Assembly: GCA_947561585.1 (NCBI GenBank)
Contig: CANNZV010000253.1
Coordinates: 124,001 to 188,000, forward strand
Length of the DNA stretch: 64,000 nucleotides
Source of the DNA: Caprella mutica
Lineage: Eukaryota > Arthropoda > Malacostraca > Amphipoda > Caprellidae
Direction: 5' to 3'
A program made the translations under genes and the position numbers. Shown here piece by piece: positions 1 to 10,436 of this stretch. How positions within the stretch are numbered: the stretch's first letter is position 1; each line of letters begins with the position of its first letter. Below the pieces are notes generated by a model that saw only the letters and a list, made by a program, of their open reading frames with translations, did not search any database and had not been told where the DNA came from.

Positions 1-284
1 TTGTTGTAGATAGATCCTTTACTGTAGATAGATCCTTTGCTGTAGATGGATCATTTTCTGTAGATAGATCCTTTGCTGTAGATAAATCGTTTGTTGTAGA
101 TAGATCCTTTGTTGTAGATAGAGCCTTTACTGTTGATAGATCCTTTGCTGTAGATACGTTTGTTGTAGATAGATCCTGTGTTGTAGATAGAGCCTTTACT
201 GTTGATAGATCCTTTGCTGTAGATACGTTTGTTGTAGATAGATCCTTTGTTGTAGATAGAGCCTTTACTGTTGATAGATCCTTT

Positions 285-1457
285 GCTGTAGATAGATCCT
301 TTGCCGTATGTAGATCCTTCGCTGTTGATATATTAAAGATCCTTTGCTGTAAATAAATAATTAAATCCTTTGCCGTTCATAGATCCCTTTCCGTAGATAG
401 AACATTTGCTGTAGATAGATCCATTGCTGTGGATAGATCCTTCGCTGCAGATAGATCCTTTTCTGTAGGAAGATCCTTTTCTGTAAATAGATCCTTTAGA
501 TCATTTTCTGTAGATAGATCCATTACTGTAGATAAAACCTTTGCTGTAGAAAGATCCCATACTGTAAATAGATTCTTTGGTGTATGTAGATCCTTCGCTG
601 TAAATAGATCCCTTGCTGTAGATAAATCTTTTTGCTGTAGGTAGAACTTTAGCTATAAATAGATCCTTTACTGTAGAAAGATCCCTTGCTGTAGAATGAT
701 CATCTAATGTAGATAGATCCTTTACTGTAGATAGATCCTTTGCTGTAAATATATCCTTTCCTGTAGATAGATATTTGCTGTAGATAGATCCTTTGCAGTA
801 GATAGATCCATTACTCTAGATAATTTCTTTGCTGTAGATAGATTCTTTGCTGTAAATAGATCCTTTGCTGTAGGTAAATTGTTTGTAGTAGATAGATCCT
901 TTGCTGTAGATAGATCCTTTACTGAAGATAGATACTTTGCTGTAGATAGATCCTCTGCTGTAAATAGATCCTTCGCTGTAGATTGATTCTTCGCTGCAAA
1001 AAGATACCCTGTAGATAGATCCTTTACCATAGATAGATCCCATGCTGTAGATAGATCCCTTGCTGTAGATAGATCCTTTGCTATAGATTGATCTTTCGCT
1101 CTAAATAGATCAATTACTGTAGATAGGTCTTTTGCTGTAGATAAATACTTTGATGTGGATAGATACTTTGCTGTAGATAGATCCTTTGTTATAGATAGAT
1201 TCTTTGCTGTAAATGGATCCTTTGGCTGTATAGAGTTCCTTTACTGTAGATATATCCTTTGCTGTTGATTGATTATTTGCTGTAGATAGATTCTTTGCTA
1301 TAGATAGATCCTTTGTTGTAGATAGATCACTTTATTGTAGATAGATCCTTTGCTGTAGATAGATACTATGCTGTAGAAAGATCCTTTGTTGAAGATAGAT
1401 CCTTTGCTGTAGATAGATCCTTTGTTGTAGATAGATTCTTTGCTGTAAATGGATCCT
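285..1457. repeat. Satellite block duplicated at 18529-19665
   Basis: This stretch recurs about 18.2 kb to the right with the same series of variant units, including the irregular TATATTAAAGATCC junction near 330 and the TGCAAAAAGATACCCTG variant near 993. The offset is 18,244 bp at the left part and 18,208 bp after about 800. The 36-bp step is two whole 18-bp units, present here around 800-850 and missing in the right copy. Boundaries are approximate because the flanks are also satellite. Confidence 0.8.
350..375. repeat. AT-rich irregular spacer unit, HOR landmark
   Basis: A short AT-rich segment beginning TAAATAAATAATTAAATCC and followed by TTTGCCGT interrupts the 18-bp register. It occurs once per higher-order repeat in many HOR types. 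Occurrences I found start at 350, 13054, 18594, 20543, 23180, 25083, 26701, 27561, 29456, 31353, 33589, 39631, 42581, 52793, 55833, 58699 and 60807. The copies at 33589, 42581 and 60807 carry AATAATTTAATAC instead. It is a convenient ruler for HOR spacing, giving about 1.9 kb at 23-31 kb and 3,040/2,866 bp at 52-59 kb. Confidence 0.85.
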
Positions 1458-2375
1458 TTTCTCTAGAAAGATCCTTTTCTGTAAATAGATCCTTTAGATC
1501 ATTTTCTGTAGATAGATCCATTACTGTAGATAAAACCTTTGCTGTAGAAAGATCCCATACTGTAAATAGATTCATTGCTGTATGTAGATCCTTTGCTGTA
1601 AATAGATCCCTTGCTGTAGATAAATCCTTTTGCTGTAGGTAGAACCTTGGCTATAGATAGATCCTTTACTGTAGAAAGATCCCTTGCTGTAGAATGATCA
1701 TCTAATGTAGATAGATCTTTACTGTAGATAGATCCTTTGCTGTAAATATATCCTTTCCTGTACATAGATCCTTTGCTGTAGATAAATTGTTTGTTGTAGA
1801 TAGATCCTTTGTTGTAGATAGATCCTTTACTGAAGTTAGATTCTTTGCTGTTGATAGATCCTTTGCTGTAGATAGATCCTTTTTTGTAGATAGATCCTTT
1901 GCTGTAGATAAATTGTTTGTTGTAGATAGATCTTTTGCTGTAGATAGATCCTTTACTGAAGATAGATACTTTGCTGTAGATAGATCCTCTGCTGTAAATA
2001 GATCCTTCGCTGTAGATTGATCCTTTGCTGTAGATTGACCTTTCGCTCTAAATAGATCACTTACTGTAGATAGGTCCTTTGCTGTAGATAAATCCTTTGA
2101 TGTGGATAGATACTTTGCTGTAGATAGATCCTTTGTTGTAGATAGATTCTTTGCTGTAAATGGATCCTTTGGCTGTATAGAGTTCCTTTACTGTAAATAT
2201 ATCCTTTGCTGTAGATTGATTATTTGCTGCAGATAGATTCTTTGCTGTAGATAGATCCTTTGCTGTAGATTGATCACTTTATTGTAGATAGATCCTTTGC
2301 TGTAGATAGATACTATGCTGTAGAAAGATCCTTTGTTGAAGATAGATCCTTTGCTGTAGATAGATCCTTTGCTGT

Positions 2376-3385
2376 AGAGATTTCTTTAACTGTAGATAGA
2401 TCCTTTGCTGTAGATTGATACTTTGCTGTAGATAGATCCTTTGTTGCAGATAGATTCTTTTCTGTAGATAGACTATTTGCAGAAGATTGATTCTTTGCTG
2501 TAGATATATTCTTTGCTCTACATAGATCCTTTGCTGTAGATAAATCCTTTGCTGAAGATGTATTCTATGCAGTAGATAGATCCTTTACCGGTCATAGATC
2601 CTTTGCTGTGGATAGATTATTTGCTGTAGATAGATTCTTGACTGTAAAAGGATCCCTTGCTATAGATGGACCACTTGCTGTAGATCGATCCCTTGCTATA
2701 GATAGATCATTTACTGAAGATAGATTCTTTTGCTGTAGATATATCCTTTACTGTAGATAGATCCTTTGCTGTAGATAGATCCTTTGCTGTGGATAGATCC
2801 TTTGCTGTAGATAGATCCTTCGCTGGTGATAGCACTTTTGTTCTAGATAAATCCTTTGCTGTAGATGGATCCTTTGCTGTAGAGATTTCTTTAACTGTAG
2901 ATAGATCCTTTGCTGTAGATTGATACTTTGCTGTAGATAGATCCTTTGTTGCAGATAAATTCTTTTCTGTAGATAGACTATTTGCAGAAGATTGATTCTT
3001 TGCTGTAGATAGATTCTTTGCTCTACATAGATCCTTTGCTGTAGATAAATCCTTTGCTGAAGATGTATTCTATGCAGTAGATAGATCCTTTACCGGTCAT
3101 AGATCCTTTGCTGTGGATAGATTATTTGCTGTAGATAGATTCTTGACTGTAAAAGGATCCCTTGCTATAGATGGACCACTTGCTGTAGATCGATCCCTTG
3201 CAATAGATAGATCATTTACTGAAGATAGATTCTTTTGCTGTAGATATATCCTTTACTGTAGATAGATCCTTTGCTGTAGATAGATCCTTTGCTGTGGATA
3301 GATCCTTTGCTGTAGATAGATCCTTCGCTGGTGATAGCACTTTTGTTCTAGATAAATCCTTTGCTGTAGATAGATCCTTTGCTGT
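2376..3385. repeat. 505-bp direct tandem duplication
   Basis: The segment beginning AGAGATTTCTTTAACTG at 2376 is repeated at 2881 (offset 505 bp). Both copies carry the same rare variants: the TTTGCAGAAGATTG unit, the ACCGGTCATAG unit, the 19-bp TTCTTTTGCTG unit and GGTGATAGCACTTTTG. I count about three differences between copies by eye. The two other copies of this HOR (from 13160 and 15734) carry the segment once, so this is a local duplication. 505 is 28 x 18 + 1, the extra base coming from the 19-bp unit. Confidence 0.85.
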
Positions 3386-4047
3386 AGATAGAACCTTTGT
3401 TGTTGATAGATTTTTTCTGTAGATAGATCCTTTGCTCTAGATAGAACTTTTGCTGTAAATAGATCTTTTGCTGTAGATAGATCCTTTGCTGTAAATAGTT
3501 CCTTTGCTGTAGATAAATTGTTTGTAGTAGATAGATCCTTTGCTGTAGATAGATCCTTTACTGAAGATAGATACTTTGCTGTAGATAGATCCTCTGCTGT
3601 AAATAGATCCTTCGCTGTAGATTGATTCTTCGCTGCAAAAAGATACCCTGTAGATAGATCCTTTGCTATAGATAGAACCTATGCTGTAGATAGATCCCTT
3701 GCTGTAGATAGATCCTTTGCTGTAGATTGATCTTTCGCTCTAAATAGATCACTTACTGTAGATAGGTCTTTTGCTGTAGATAAATCCTTTGATGTGGATA
3801 GATACTTTGCTGTAGATAGATCCTTTGTTATAGATAGATTCTTTGCTGTAAATGGATCCTTTGGCTGTATAGAGTTCCTTTACTGTAGATATATCCTTTG
3901 CTGTTGATTGATTATTTGCTGTAGATAAATTCTTTGCTATAGATAGATCCTTTGCTGTAGATAGATCACTTTATTGTAGATAGATCCTTTGCTGTAGATA
4001 GATACTATGCTGTAGAAAGATCCTTTGTTGAAGATAGATTCTTTGCT

Positions 4048-4051
4048 GTAG
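4048..4051. other. Target-site duplication, left copy (GTAG)
   Basis: GTAG precedes the 5' LTR and GTAG follows the 3' LTR at 12758-12761. If the LTR is taken to end one base earlier, the duplication is 5 bp, TGTAG (4047-4051 and 12757-12761). The uninterrupted paralogous sites at 15291-15295 and 17865-17869 carry a single TGTAG, which supports duplication on insertion. The sequence cannot decide between 4 and 5 bp. Confidence 0.8.
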
Positions 4052-4543
4052 TGTTAGAAATTGAATCATATGAAACAAATATTATATATTATATAATATT
4101 AGACTATATATATTCAACTCTAACTACTTTCCAATAATAATCTTATATGAATATAAATATTATTATTGTATTTGAATATTATATTATTATATTATATTAT
4201 TGTATTTGAATATTGTACTTATATTATATTAACATATGTGCATTCTGAGACTATGTGTAAGAGTCAATTATCTTTTTACCTAAATTCTATATACGGATTA
4301 ACTCGCAATATCTGAATAGTATCTTGATTGCAAATGTTATAAGTAGGAGAATAATTAAGGATTTGAACTATCATTACCTATCATAAAAGTTGGCTATGCA
4401 CAATTATCTATCTGTTCTGTCGGAGGAGAGGCATTAGAGTATTACTTTGTATTACATTAGAAACTGTAGCCAAGGACTTTAAAATCTAGCAAAAACTTGT
4501 TGCATAGTGGATTTTCGCTCCCTTCTATTCCCTGAGATCCCAG

Positions 4544-4551
4544 TATAAAAG
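4544..4551 (+). promoter_or_regulatory. Putative TATA box in 5' LTR
   Basis: TATAAAAG on the sense strand, conserved in the 3' LTR at 12391-12398. It lies about 365 bp before the PBS, a plausible position for the core promoter that would start the element's genomic transcript near 4575-4580. Position and sequence are the only evidence. Confidence 0.5.
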
Positions 4552-4888
4552 ACTGTGGATTCCAAAGAACCACGTTCTGTTCGTACCTGAGTCTCTTCGC
4601 TGTGCATCTAGCACAATCACCTTCCGTCCTGAAAATCCTCTTATCCGAATCGGTGTATATTGTGCATAGAACATAGAACATAGAACATAGTATATTTTTA
4701 AACTGTGCGTGAATCAAAATCTGTATCTTGTAATCCTGTACTTAATATTTTTGAAATAATCGAATTCAGAGATGTTATCGATGTGTTTTATTTACTCCTT
4801 ACTAAGATTCAATTTAAATCAGTAAGAGTAGTTCAATCCAATCGATCAATCGAACTAATTAAGACTAGATGTCAGAATACAAATACTG

Positions 4889-4902
4889 ACTAGCAAGCTA
4901 GT
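4889..4902 (+). other. Short inverted repeat at LTR end
   Basis: ACTAGC-AA-GCTAGT is a perfect 6-bp inverted repeat with a 2-bp centre, ending 8 bp before the PBS. The same sequence is at 12736-12749 in the 3' LTR. It could form a small structure next to the primer-binding site or serve in end recognition. Function is unknown. Confidence 0.6.
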
Positions 4903-4910
4903 TTTAAAAT

Positions 4911-4930
4911 TGGCGCCCGAAAACAGGGAC
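4911..4930 (+). promoter_or_regulatory. Primer-binding site, tRNA-Lys type
   Basis: TGGCGCCCGAAAACAGGGAC directly abuts the 5' LTR. It matches the complement of the 3' end of the tRNA-Lys used by Osvaldo-type elements and lentiviruses (TGGCGCCCGAACAGGGAC), except for two extra A residues in the middle. The first 11 bases match uninterrupted from the CCA end, so priming is still plausible with a 2-nt bulge. The role is start of minus-strand DNA synthesis. Confidence 0.88.
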
Positions 4931-5254
4931 ATCTCTGAATTATTAATCAAATGCAAAATATTTTAGTACAGGTGATACAGTGGTGGTGACTAATAACTCT
5001 AATTACTGGTGATAGTATAACGCATATATTACCAAGAACAATACACCTGTCAATACACCAAAATAAGTGGACCTACAGTATCGGAAGGCGGAAGAGACAA
5101 CGGACAACAAACCCTCAGGTTCAACAGTAACAGTTCCTGAGTATAGACGATACCACCAAGAGTAGTATCGAGGAGTAAGAGTACAGTTCCTTCAACGATT
5201 AATCATCAGAACACTATCAAGATAGTGTAGTGAGACCTAAGTGGCAAACATTGA

Positions 5255-5461
5255 ACGTAACTGTACGGCAACACGTAACTGTACGGCAACACGTAACTGT
5301 ACGGCACTACGTAACTGTACGGCAACACGTAACTGTACGGCAACACGTAACTGTACGGCAACACGTAACTGTACGGCAACACGTAACTGTACGGCAACAC
5401 GTAACTATACGGCAACACGTAACTGTACGGCAACACGTGACTGTACGGCAATACGTAACTG
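5255..5461 (+). repeat. 18-bp minisatellite in the LTR-element leader
   Basis: Eleven complete tandem copies of ACGTAACTGTACGGCAAC (5255-5452) plus a partial twelfth to about 5461. Only a few copies deviate (GGCACT in copy 3, CTATAC in copy 9, GTGACTG and GGCAAT in copy 11). The unit contains ACGT and the near-palindromic GTAC. It is unrelated in sequence to the surrounding satellite but has the same 18-bp period. Open frames on both strands (RQHVTV, TATRNC, SYVLPY repeats) are treated as by-products. Confidence 0.97.
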
Positions 5462-5630
5462 CTCAGTCGACCCCCCTTCCCTGTTGTATCACTCACAGCC
5501 AGCGCTTATAGCACATATCTCCAAACCTGATCAGTTGCATGTGCAGTGGTAGTGGTAGGCTAGTTGAGACCTACTTCCCAGTGCTGCTGAAGAACTGGTA
5601 TTCCATACCGGCGTCTAGGATCAACGCATC

Positions 5631-5706
5631 ACACGCTAATCTACGGGTGTGAAGCACACACGCTAATTTACGGGTGTTAAGGAGTACGTGCTAAACCATA
5701 GGGTGT
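5631..5706 (+). repeat. Three diverged ~27-bp tandem repeats
   Basis: ACACGCTAATCTACGGGTGT at 5631 recurs at 5658 as ACACGCTAATTTACGGGTGT and at about 5686 as a weaker match, ACGTGCTAAACCATAGGGTGT-like. Spacing is 27 then 28 bp. They lie in the element's leader 115-190 bp before the ORF start. Confidence 0.75.
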
Positions 5707-5820
5707 AAATATTAACACTATACACTCACTGGTTACAACCACCAACAAAATCCACATGTGGAAGGCAGTTGAGTGAACTTCAGAGTCGAGTTACGAATAA
5801 GGCACCAAGCATAAGAAGTC

Positions 5821-6261
5821 ATGACAGACAAGGAGAAGGAGCAAAACAGATCACCTATAAACCCTTGCAGATTGGTAGAAGTACATCCAAAATCTACTGT
5901 TTCTCCAAACAAGCGTCGTAAGAGCAACGGAAGTGACGAGGAGGAAAACCAGCCCCGTAAGAAAGCCAGACTGAGAAGTAACCCTGACATAGAAGTAATA
6001 TACTCTTCTATTGATGACAAGAAAGGGCAGGACTTCGCCGCAAACTCGGAAGTGAATCCTGTGAATAAAAAGTCTGGTCGAGATTCGCCCGACTATGAGT
6101 GGTCGGACACCTCAGTTAATAAGGATACTGAAGTGACCATCATTTTCGAGAAGATTAATGATTCCTTAAGGGAGCGCATGGACGCTCTCATAAAATTAAA
6201 GGAAGTATTACTAAGGACGGAACGACTCCTAGCCAACATAGAAGACCGAGCACACAGTTAG
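5821..6261 (+). CDS. Hypothetical 146-aa protein of the LTR element
   Basis: The one ORF in the element that looks like a real or once-real gene. ATG at 5821 is the first in-frame start after the leader, and the TAG stop is at 6259-6261. The N-terminal half is polar and basic. KRRK at residues 31-34 and RKKARLR at 46-52 are separated by an acidic DEEE stretch (39-42), resembling a bipartite nuclear localisation signal. The middle is rich in S, N and D. Residues 103-146 form a predicted amphipathic helix with leucine and isoleucine at heptad-like spacing (FEKINDSLRERMDALIKLKE and onward), a possible oligomerisation segment. There is no zinc knuckle, protease or polymerase motif. The position directly after the leader is where gag begins in related elements, so it could be a truncated gag start or an accessory protein. 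I do not recognise the family. Confidence 0.5.
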   Translation: MTDKEKEQNRSPINPCRLVEVHPKSTVSPNKRRKSNGSDEEENQPRKKARLRSNPDIEVIYSSIDDKKGQDFAANSEVNPVNKKSGRDSPDYEWSDTSVNKDTEVTIIFEKINDSLRERMDALIKLKEVLLRTERLLANIEDRAHS

Positions 6262-6600
6262 AAGAAGGCCACACCTACTCATCCCACCCCTTAAGCAGAA
6301 GCCAGTCACCCATGCTACAGTCTAACAAATTCAGTCAGAATGGAATATCAAGTTACAAAAAATCTAAATCGCCAGGAGCAGAAGCAGTGACGAACTAGTT
6401 CTACTACAGCGTGGCCTGGAGAGTGACCTACAGAGATGCCACATTCAAGCGAGGCAGATCATGGGCTGACGTACGTCAGTCAGAACATCACCGCAGGGCC
6501 AACAAACCTTCTCTGGTTATCCAACCAGGTTGTGCTACACAAGGCCTCCGGGCACAGCACAACAGCTGTATCCAAAGGACCAGCAAGCTACTGAATTAAG
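6262..6600 (+). other. Possible decayed coding segment after the ORF
   Basis: Base composition here is still mixed, like the ORF before it and unlike the AT-rich DNA that follows. The frame of the 146-codon ORF continues after its stop with further stops near 6292, 6388 and 6430, then runs open for about 55 codons to about 6597. A GTG-started 62-codon frame at 6411-6599 overlaps it. This is consistent with an eroded 3' part of a longer gag-like gene, but no motif supports it. Confidence 0.25.
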
Positions 6601-8127
6601 AACAGGTTATTTCTCATATCCTAACCTACGTATACGTGACATAGGATTGTGTTCATACTTAGCAGGTTCAGTTATGACTCATCCTGAGTGATAAACCTTA
6701 CGCAATGAATGATATATATCTGTATTAATTTGCTAGGACAAGGGTATGGTAATTGTATGACTAATGATAAATTGAGTTGAGATAATTTATAAGGATGTAG
6801 ATAAAAGTTCTGTAGGAACAATAAGACTGAAATGCTAATTAATTTATCAATACGGAAGAGTTAGTTATTTATTGTTGATAAAGATAAAATAAACAAATAA
6901 CTGCAAAGTTGATAAAACTTGATGAATTAAGATTAAATAAACATTAAATTGTAAACCCATAGTGGTAAAATTTAGTTATCTAATATCTTAATAATGAAAA
7001 CTCACGCATATTGTGTAAGAATCAAGGCAATACAGGTAGCCGAGAGTTAAAAATACCTCGATGATTGAGTAAATAAAAATTAAATATAATCGAGAGTAAA
7101 TGCCCTCGATGACTTGATTAGCAGTGAGTACTAATTAATATTTTGAATAACCAAGATGAATAATATGAATTCTCGAAGAAGCTTAGAACTTGAGAAAAAA
7201 TGAAAGGGGATAATAAAATCCAATACAGTTTCTGGTAATCTGTTCGAAAACCAATGAAATTAAAAGGATAATATCATGACATAATATGACGTAATTACTA
7301 TGTTCATTAGATACCAGATAGTTATCACTGTTTGATACCTTTAATGTATGTATGAGTAAGAAAGGGTTCAGGTTAACTTAATAAACTATTGTAGGTATAT
7401 GCATGAGATGACATAATCTTAAGAGGATAATATAAAATTATTATGTACTTACATATTATATTTAAATGTGTTCTTGTATAAAATCTCCAGAAGTTGAGTC
7501 AAGGAAAATAACTTGTTGTGTACTGTGTTGTATGTTAATAAACTAGCAGACAATTATAGCATTGCTAGACAAACCAGTTTCTTGTTACGTATATAAGAGA
7601 TCGTTAAGGTGGTACAGTCAGTAACACTATAGTGACGATAGCAAGGACATAATATGAATAAAATAATGCGTATTAAATGGATCGAATAAAGGGAATTAAT
7701 GTGATTATTCCAATAGGTTACTCAAAACTAATAAGTAATTATTTAATTAATTATTAAATAAATGATTAAGTTTGAAAGAGAGTTCTTGGTGATTTTAAGA
7801 AACAAACTGTAATATTTGATTAATAAATGGGTTAGCAATTAAACTCATAGAATAATGGCATGAATAAAATTATACATCATAATTTAATATTACGATGAAA
7901 TTAAGAATAAGTTACCAGTAAAACTGGAGCTGGAGGTAATATAAGTTATTACCTATATATGTGTGTGGTCATACGAACCTGTCAGAACATTGTATAAATA
8001 AAGTTAATAATCAATCATTGTAAGAATGCCATGTGAACTGTTCTTTTAATTATATTGTAATACGATCGATCCAAGATGTAAGCAGGAACTAATAGCGGAA
8101 CGCCATAACAATTGTAGAGTTAGCGAA

Positions 8128-8190
8128 TCAAGTGAATTGTAACTTTAATCAAGTGAATTGTAACTTTAATCAAGTGAATTGTAACTTTAT
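8128..8190 (+). repeat. Three tandem copies of a 21-bp unit
   Basis: TCAAGTGAATTGTAACTTTAA is present three times in a row at 8128, 8149 and 8170, the last copy ending TTTAT. Near-identity of the copies implies recent expansion inside the element's non-coding interior. Confidence 0.95.
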
Positions 8191-10404
8191 TAATTAATTT
8201 TATTCACATTAACTTGAATTCTCGAATTTATAATTAAGGTGTAACCATGTCGCTACGTTCCTTGAATGATAGATTATACCTTTGCCTCATAGCCTCAAAT
8301 AGTGGAGTAAAAGGTAAGATGATATGACAAATTTAGTCAATGTGTATCATTTAAAGGCAATTTAACTTTTAACAGATATCATAAAATCAGAGAATACTAA
8401 TTGCATAAAATATCTTAGAGATGTCGGGATAGCGAAACTATCTACATTTTGAAAGGCTAAAAATACTATGTATTTCAGTACATTATGACTGAGAACGGCA
8501 TTTAAATCTAATTTATTGCATAATTATTCTATAAGTATCTTAAAAAAGGGCTCTTGGAAGTAATAAAGTAATAGTATAAAATATTACAAATTAACTGTTG
8601 TTGACCTATAAAAGGCGAAGTATAAATATAATAAAGGAATTATAAAAGAATTCCGAAAATCGTATATAAGAGTTTCGAAGAAACAAAGAGAAAAAAAAGG
8701 TTCGGATGACGAGAACGAACTCGAACGAACTATGTCAAAGGTGTGAACAGAACATTAGAACAATGTCTAATTTAGCTAATATAGTTGCAAATATATTAGT
8801 CACTGTAGAAAACGGTAAGGATAATGGTTAGAACCCATTAATATGTGCCCTTGTGCATACGTCTTGACGGACAGTAATGAATAGAATATTCAAAGTGGCT
8901 TGGAAGAAAGCGAAAGTAATTACTAATAACCTGTATACTCATAAGAAGATACAGATGGAGTATGTAATTAAATATTCACAGAAAAGAGAATAAAATACTC
9001 TAAAGTGGATGATAAATAAAATGGGCTATTAAGCTATGAATTGTCATGTAATAACCAAAGGTAAATTTGGTAAGTAACGATATACCTCTATTTCTTAATA
9101 TATTTTCCATAGTATTTTTAGTACTGGAATGGACGTAATTAACCCATTCTTGTATTTCATTAAAACTTTCATATTTTGATGAAATGATACTTATTGTTTG
9201 TGGCTTAGAAGCAATAACGTCAATAAAAATCTTGGAAATTATAATATGCTGATATATAGTAGGTAATATCGTAATATCAAGAGAAAGTGATCTCGAGAGA
9301 GGTTGATATCATAAAAACGGGTATATCATATAGGAATATACCGAAGTACAGTCACGGGATGTGAATAGCTGAGTAAGGCTGAGTAACCTTAAGTCCATAA
9401 AACAGAGTATGTCTATATTAATATAGACGAGGTCCAGGTAGCCCGGAATTACCTATGATATGAACGTATCATATGTATGATATAACTAATATTCTTATTA
9501 TTTCAAAGGAAGTGTCATACACTTGTTCAGTAGAAATAATTGCAGTGTTGAATAAGAATCTGTTAATCATTCCAGTGATTAAAGATAATCGAATCAGATA
9601 AAATATGTAACGTAATTATGACGTAACGTAAATATTTGACTCATTATAAAAGAGTGGAACAATTTGAATGATTGACAATATAGAAATAGATATAGAGATA
9701 TAGATAAATATCTTGGATTAATGTCTAGTTAATATTAAAATTGTAATTTGAATATTGTGAAGAGATTTAAAGTTACCTAGATATTAAAATTGCTTAACCA
9801 TGTATTAACAATGTATTATCGGATGATATGTGGTAACTAGGGAAAAACTAGTTTTGATTGAAGGAAATATCGAGATGGGGTTATAATTAATCCTTGGTTA
9901 TAAAATCTTGAGAAAGTTCTAGATTCAAACTATATTCCTGTAATAATTAAAAGTAAGAAATAGTTGATTTTGATTAAAGGTTATTGTTTAACTTAACTAA
10001 TTAATTCTTTAACGTAAAATCTCCAGTAATGAAAGTACGGGGGATAAGAAGATTCAATGCAGTTGATATATATTGATATTTGAAGTATAAATCATAAAAA
10101 CCTTCATACGAACGAAGTAAGAAATAATCGTATAAAACTATGCGAATCAAGTAAGTATATTGTCAGATGATAATTCTGATAAGTAGAATATTATAAGAAG
10201 CAGAAATTGTTGAAATTATAATTAAATTGTAACACTTGATTGAATAGGAAATACAAATCATGATGTCGAAATACTGGGTTTATTTGTTAGTATCATCCAA
10301 TAAAACTTCCTAATGATAGCTGAGATAACGATGTAATTTTAGTAATAAGTATGAATACATAGTTTTAAGCTCTGGAATTGTAAATTTCTTAATGATAAAC
10401 TCCA

Positions 10405-10436
10405 TGTTGTTGATGATATTTGTTGTTGATGATATT
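10405..10436 (+). repeat. 16-bp direct duplication
   Basis: TGTTGTTGATGATATT occurs twice without a gap (10405-10420 and 10421-10436). A minor slippage product within the non-coding interior. Confidence 0.9.

Larger units (their letters stand above)
1..4051. repeat. 18-bp satellite array, left flank
   Basis: Continuous tandem repeat of an 18-bp unit with consensus TGTAGATAGATCCTTTGC. Common variants are GTAAATAG, GATTGATC, GATAAATC, CTTTACTG and CTTTTCTG. The unit is about 39% GC with more T than A on the + strand, and contains one GATC and one AGATAG per copy. The register is occasionally broken by 16-, 17- and 19-bp units. The array is cut at 4051 by an LTR element and resumes at 12758. 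I see no gene in it. Open frames on both strands follow from the period being six codons. Confidence 0.98.
1454..4051. repeat. 2.57-kb HOR copy 0, interrupted by LTR element
   Basis: From the CTCTAGAAAG variant at 1461 onward, the order of variant units matches the HOR copies beginning near 13160 and 15734 (offset 11,706 to the first). This copy differs by an extra 505-bp internal duplication (2376-3385) and by retaining about 84 bp near 3610-3700 that the other copies lack around 14930. The LTR element is inserted at 4051. Matching sequence continues after the element for only about 85 bp, to about 12845, and then switches to a different HOR context. Confidence 0.8.
4052..4910 (+). repeat. 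5' LTR
   Basis: Begins TGTTAGAAATTG and ends GTTTTAAAAT; it lacks a canonical terminal CA. Its 859 bp align along the whole length to 11851-12757. The first ~200 bp are very AT-rich (ATTATATT runs). A 7-bp CATAGAA repeat (about 3.7 copies) lies at 4665-4690. TATAAAAG occurs at 4544-4551 and no canonical AATAAA was seen. Compared with the 3' LTR it has 5 extra bases near 4066 and lacks a 53-bp segment between AGAGG and CATTAGAG near 4430. The exact 3' end is 4909 or 4910, depending on how the target-site duplication is drawn. Confidence 0.93.
4931..5820 (+). other. Untranslated leader of the LTR element
   Basis: About 890 bp between the PBS and the first credible ATG at 5821. It contains an 18-bp minisatellite (5255-5461) and three diverged ~27-bp repeats (5631-5706). 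It is richer in G and C than the later internal region. Several frames are open across the minisatellite only because its period is six codons. A packaging or dimerisation signal would be expected in such a leader; none can be recognised by eye. Confidence 0.7.

Noticed and set aside
4457..4717. 86-codon antisense ORF in the 5' LTR, with its twin at 12304-12564
   Set aside because: Present twice only because LTRs are duplicated. It overlaps the putative TATA box and downstream LTR and has no recognisable domain.
4705..4893. 62-codon sense ORF in the LTRs (also 12552-12740)
   Set aside because: It lies wholly within the LTR, where RNA-processing signals are expected, is short and has no recognisable features.
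5206..5552. Overlapping ORFs of 93-103 codons across the leader minisatellite
   Set aside because: Three frames on two strands are open at once over the same 18-bp repeat. None has unique sequence beyond the array.
6411..6599. 62-codon GTG-started ORF after the 146-codon ORF
   Set aside because: No ATG and no motif, and another frame is open over the same stretch. Kept only as possible decayed coding DNA.
8680..8701. Purine-rich run near 8688 as another polypurine tract
   Set aside because: It lies mid-element in generally A-rich DNA, is not followed by an LTR-like start and has no supporting context.
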